A stretch of DNA of 64,000 nt, from NCBI GenBank assembly GCA_911728455.2, contig OU452228.1, forward strand, positions 23,670,450 to 23,734,449. Direction: 5' to 3'. The stretch is from Marthasterias glacialis (taxonomy: Eukaryota > Echinodermata > Asteroidea > Forcipulatida > Asteriidae). Below are positions 61,330 to 64,000 of the stretch, in pieces. The translations under genes were made by a program, and so were the position numbers. The number at the start of each line of letters is the position of its first letter. The stretch's first letter is position 1. The notes under the pieces are model-generated. The model saw nothing but the letters and a program-made list of their open reading frames with translations. It was not told the DNA's origin and made no database searches.

Positions 61330-63420
61330 GTGTGGAATCTTCCATAAGCAATATTTATTACATGGCTTTGTTTTTTTTAAGCTCAGCCATGTTGTTTAAA
61401 CGGCTCTCTGAACTTGATTCGTGGGATGGGTATGGCCATGGTTCATAACGATCCCCAATGTACAAAGGAAAACAGTTCATTATCCGTTGATTAATGACAG
61501 TAAGTCAAGCTAGGATTTCAATGTTCAAACCAATTTAAGACATCAATTAAGTAAGTGCGATCATGGTCTGGCCTGCTTACTTGAGCAGTCTCTAGCTTTA
61601 TCTATGTTCATATATTACTGTAACATAAAGTGACTTCTGCAGGGAAGACTAAATCAATAATAATGGATTAACCGATCCCGCAGCCTTCATTCCAGGAGCC
61701 AACTGCCCCGTGAAACAAAATCAAATCAACATCATGGACGACTATCCCTTATTATGTTTTTATAATGACAACAAACTTAAGGCAGCAGACTATAGAGGGG
61801 ACCAATATCCACACTTTATGTGACTCAAATTATTCATGACACAACAAAACTGTGAAAATTTAACTCTATGTAGACCAGATTTTATTATTTTTTTTTTTTC
61901 ACTTTCGCCGACCGGGTTGGGGGCACATTAAACTAAAAATAACTTCTTATGATCAAATTCATAACAGATTTTTGTATAGCTCCTTGTCAGAAACTGACCT
62001 CAGAGTGCTTAATGGAGGAATACAGTGGTAAACATCCATGAAATGTTCACAGGCTGGTAACACAAGTTGCAAGATATGGCGGCCATTTTGAATTCCCACA
62101 ATGTATTTAACACTACCATAAATGCATTTATTTTTTTGCTACATTATTACCCGATATAAATTTTGGAAATGTTTGGTGGTGATCGAATGCAGCGTAGAAA
62201 AATATGTTACGGGTAGAATTTGGCACTCCGGTCCTCCTCCTGATAGGGTTAAGCTCAATCAGTCATCAAAGACAAGAACAAAAGTGAAGAAAAAAAAAAC
62301 TAAATTACATGTTTTCACTGCTTTCAAACATCGGGTTGTGGTCTCGAGTAATAAAAAAAATAAGTGTTTGACTTTCTAAAAATTTACAGCATTTTAGGCA
62401 AAAAAATTTAAAGGAAGTTCTCCGCCATGAATATCTTTATACCATTTAATTTATGTGCAAATCTGTGAACATTTATATTTCATTTATGGCAAGGTTATAT
62501 ACACCCTTTAAATATATGTATATGTATATATAAGTTGTGCTGTAATTTAAGTGGACATTCATGGGAAATTTTGAAACATGTTTACATTGTCTCGACAAAC
62601 ACTTGCCAAGATTTATTTTTAGAATAAGGTTGTTATTAAATGTATAGAGTATGTGATTAGTTATCACGGTGATTGCACAAGATTGCATAAGGTCAAACTA
62701 AATTAGGTACAAGGTGTACACGCGTAGTTTGTTGTAAAAAAATATACAAAAATGTCAGTTTGTTCTTCTGAACGTTTTTGGATTTTCTTCAACGCAAAGA
62801 GCCTGCTTATGTGAACAGGTGCATTGCATAGCCGCTATACCTGCAAAGACAAACCTCCCAGCACGATATTAAGGTCACTCATAGATTAATCAATTCGTAT
62901 ACTCAATACAGATAAGACGAATCACGCTTGAACATGTTTTACTAAAAAGGCAACAAAGTGTACATATTTTCTAGGGTAGAAATGATAACAATCTTGCATT
63001 TTGTACGGATGCCCGCTGACAGTTTTATCATTGTTTTGATTGGTGTCTCGATCTGTTGTTATCAATTTTGCAATAACTGATGTCTTGTCAAAATGAATAA
63101 AAAAAAAAGTAAAAAAAAAAAAAAACGTCACATAATTATGAAATGCTTGTACCTCTGGTGGCAAAAAATGACCTGGAATAAGTTCACTTTTTTGGTAAAA
63201 AACAAATGAAGGGGATATGTATATGAGCACAGTCTCCTGCTTGTGATAATGAGAATTTACACGTAGAAAAGGAGGCTTTGGTCCTCATTTGCGATGAATA
63301 AAACTTCACGAAGTAGCCATCTTGAATTCCTGCTTTTAAAACAGTGTGTTTAAATTGAGTCCAGAAGGGAAACAGTCTGTTATATTGACACATGACACAC
63401 TGACAGTAGGCAGTCATGGT
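61330..63420. other. Downstream intergenic, nothing recognised
   Basis: AT-rich, a short TA-rich run at 62510-62535, A/T-runs near 61885 and 63100. No supported gene. Confidence 0.5.
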
Positions 63421-63439
63421 TGCTACTGGGTACATGGAA

Positions 63440-63560
63440 CATGCTGTAGCATCTTACCCATGCTTTCCTCGCCTCTGCGTACCCGGTTCGAATCCCGACT
63501 CCGACCATGTTTTTTTTTGTTCGCCTGCGTATAGAGTATTCATGTCATGGGTGTGACCTA
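63440..63560 (+). mobile_element. SINE-like tRNA 3' half
   Basis: CCCGGTTCGAATCCCGACTCCGACC carries a perfect B box, followed by a T-run and a non-tRNA body. Confidence 0.4.
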
Positions 63561-63589
63561 TTGAGGTTTCCTCCCAAGTCCAGCAGGGT

Positions 63590-63735
63590 AGCCAAGGGGG
63601 CGGGGCAAGTGCCCCACACATTTTCAGTGCCCCCGACCCCACCCCACCCCCCAAAAAAAGTAGATACGTGTAAATCATAAAAACAAATGGCCCCTGTGCC
63701 CCCCCCCCCCCCCCCCCAGTGAGAAAAACCTGTCT
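63590..63735. repeat. C-run-containing dispersed repeat
   Basis: GCAAGTGCCCCACAC, CCCCACCCCACCCCCC, a run of about 18 C, then AGTGAGAAAAACCTGTCTACG. Resembles the G-rich segment at 27395-27722 in inverse. Confidence 0.55.
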
Positions 63736-64000
63736 ACGTCACTGCCTAAATCCCAAACCAAACCTTTCATTGTTGTAATTTCCTTACATGTGCATCTGCG
63801 GGTCCATATTGGTTACAAGCCAGTTTCTTTTGAGCACCATTTTGTTTCATTACCAGGTTAGAGAGAAATAAAAAACTAAAATTATTAATAACGTCTAATT
63901 ATAAAGGTTGACGTGACCCTGCTGTAATCTCAAGAAACCCTAACCTTGACTCCTTGCCATTTAATTCTATCTAATAAGAGAGAAAGAAATTACCAGATGA

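Overview
The window is eukaryotic, from an invertebrate deuterostome and most likely an echinoderm. It is AT-rich and packed with short transposon derivatives, and it holds one large, intron-rich gene on the + strand. The organism call is inferred from repeat style and gene structure; no sequence search was possible.

The gene is an AMPA-type ionotropic glutamate receptor subunit (GRIA/GluA-like), readable from ATG to stop between 19677 and 59738. I could place 18 coding exons whose splice phases all agree. They total 2790 nt and encode 929 residues: signal peptide, amino-terminal domain, split ligand-binding domain, TM1, pore loop, TM3 with [11 protein letters not shown]4, and a short tail ending in TEV, a class I PDZ ligand. 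Glutamate-contact residues are conserved. The Q/R site is a genomic Gln codon (CAA).

The standout feature lies inside intron 2 (27292-38920). It is a tandem array of 63 tRNA-Gly(UCC) units, plus one decayed unit at the left edge, on the - strand (28641-37349), antisense to the receptor gene. Each unit is about 139 bp: a 72-nt tRNA followed by a 67-68 bp AT-rich spacer carrying a Pol III T-run. By eye about 35 copies match the consensus exactly. The right half (31841-37349) shows a higher-order repeat of 976 bp (seven units). It has spread five copies of a variant whose anticodon reads UUC (Glu) on a glycine tRNA body.

Layout: 1-19400 is intergenic, with nested hAT-type MITEs, a LINE 3' end, SINE-like tRNA-derived pieces, foldback elements and a minisatellite. 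19400-19785 is the gene 5' end. 19786-27135 is intron 1, with repeats. 27136-27291 is exon 2. 27292-38920 is intron 2 with the tRNA array. 38921-52849 holds exons 3-15. 52850-57344 is intron 15; it contains a CACTG-ended DNA transposon (54435-56386) and, at 56742-56948, a possible alternative terminal exon that would give a receptor lacking TM4. 57345-59738 holds exons 16-18. 59739-64000 is 3' UTR and downstream sequence with repeats.

No other intact protein gene was found. Most other open frames are short, unspliced and without recognisable domains.
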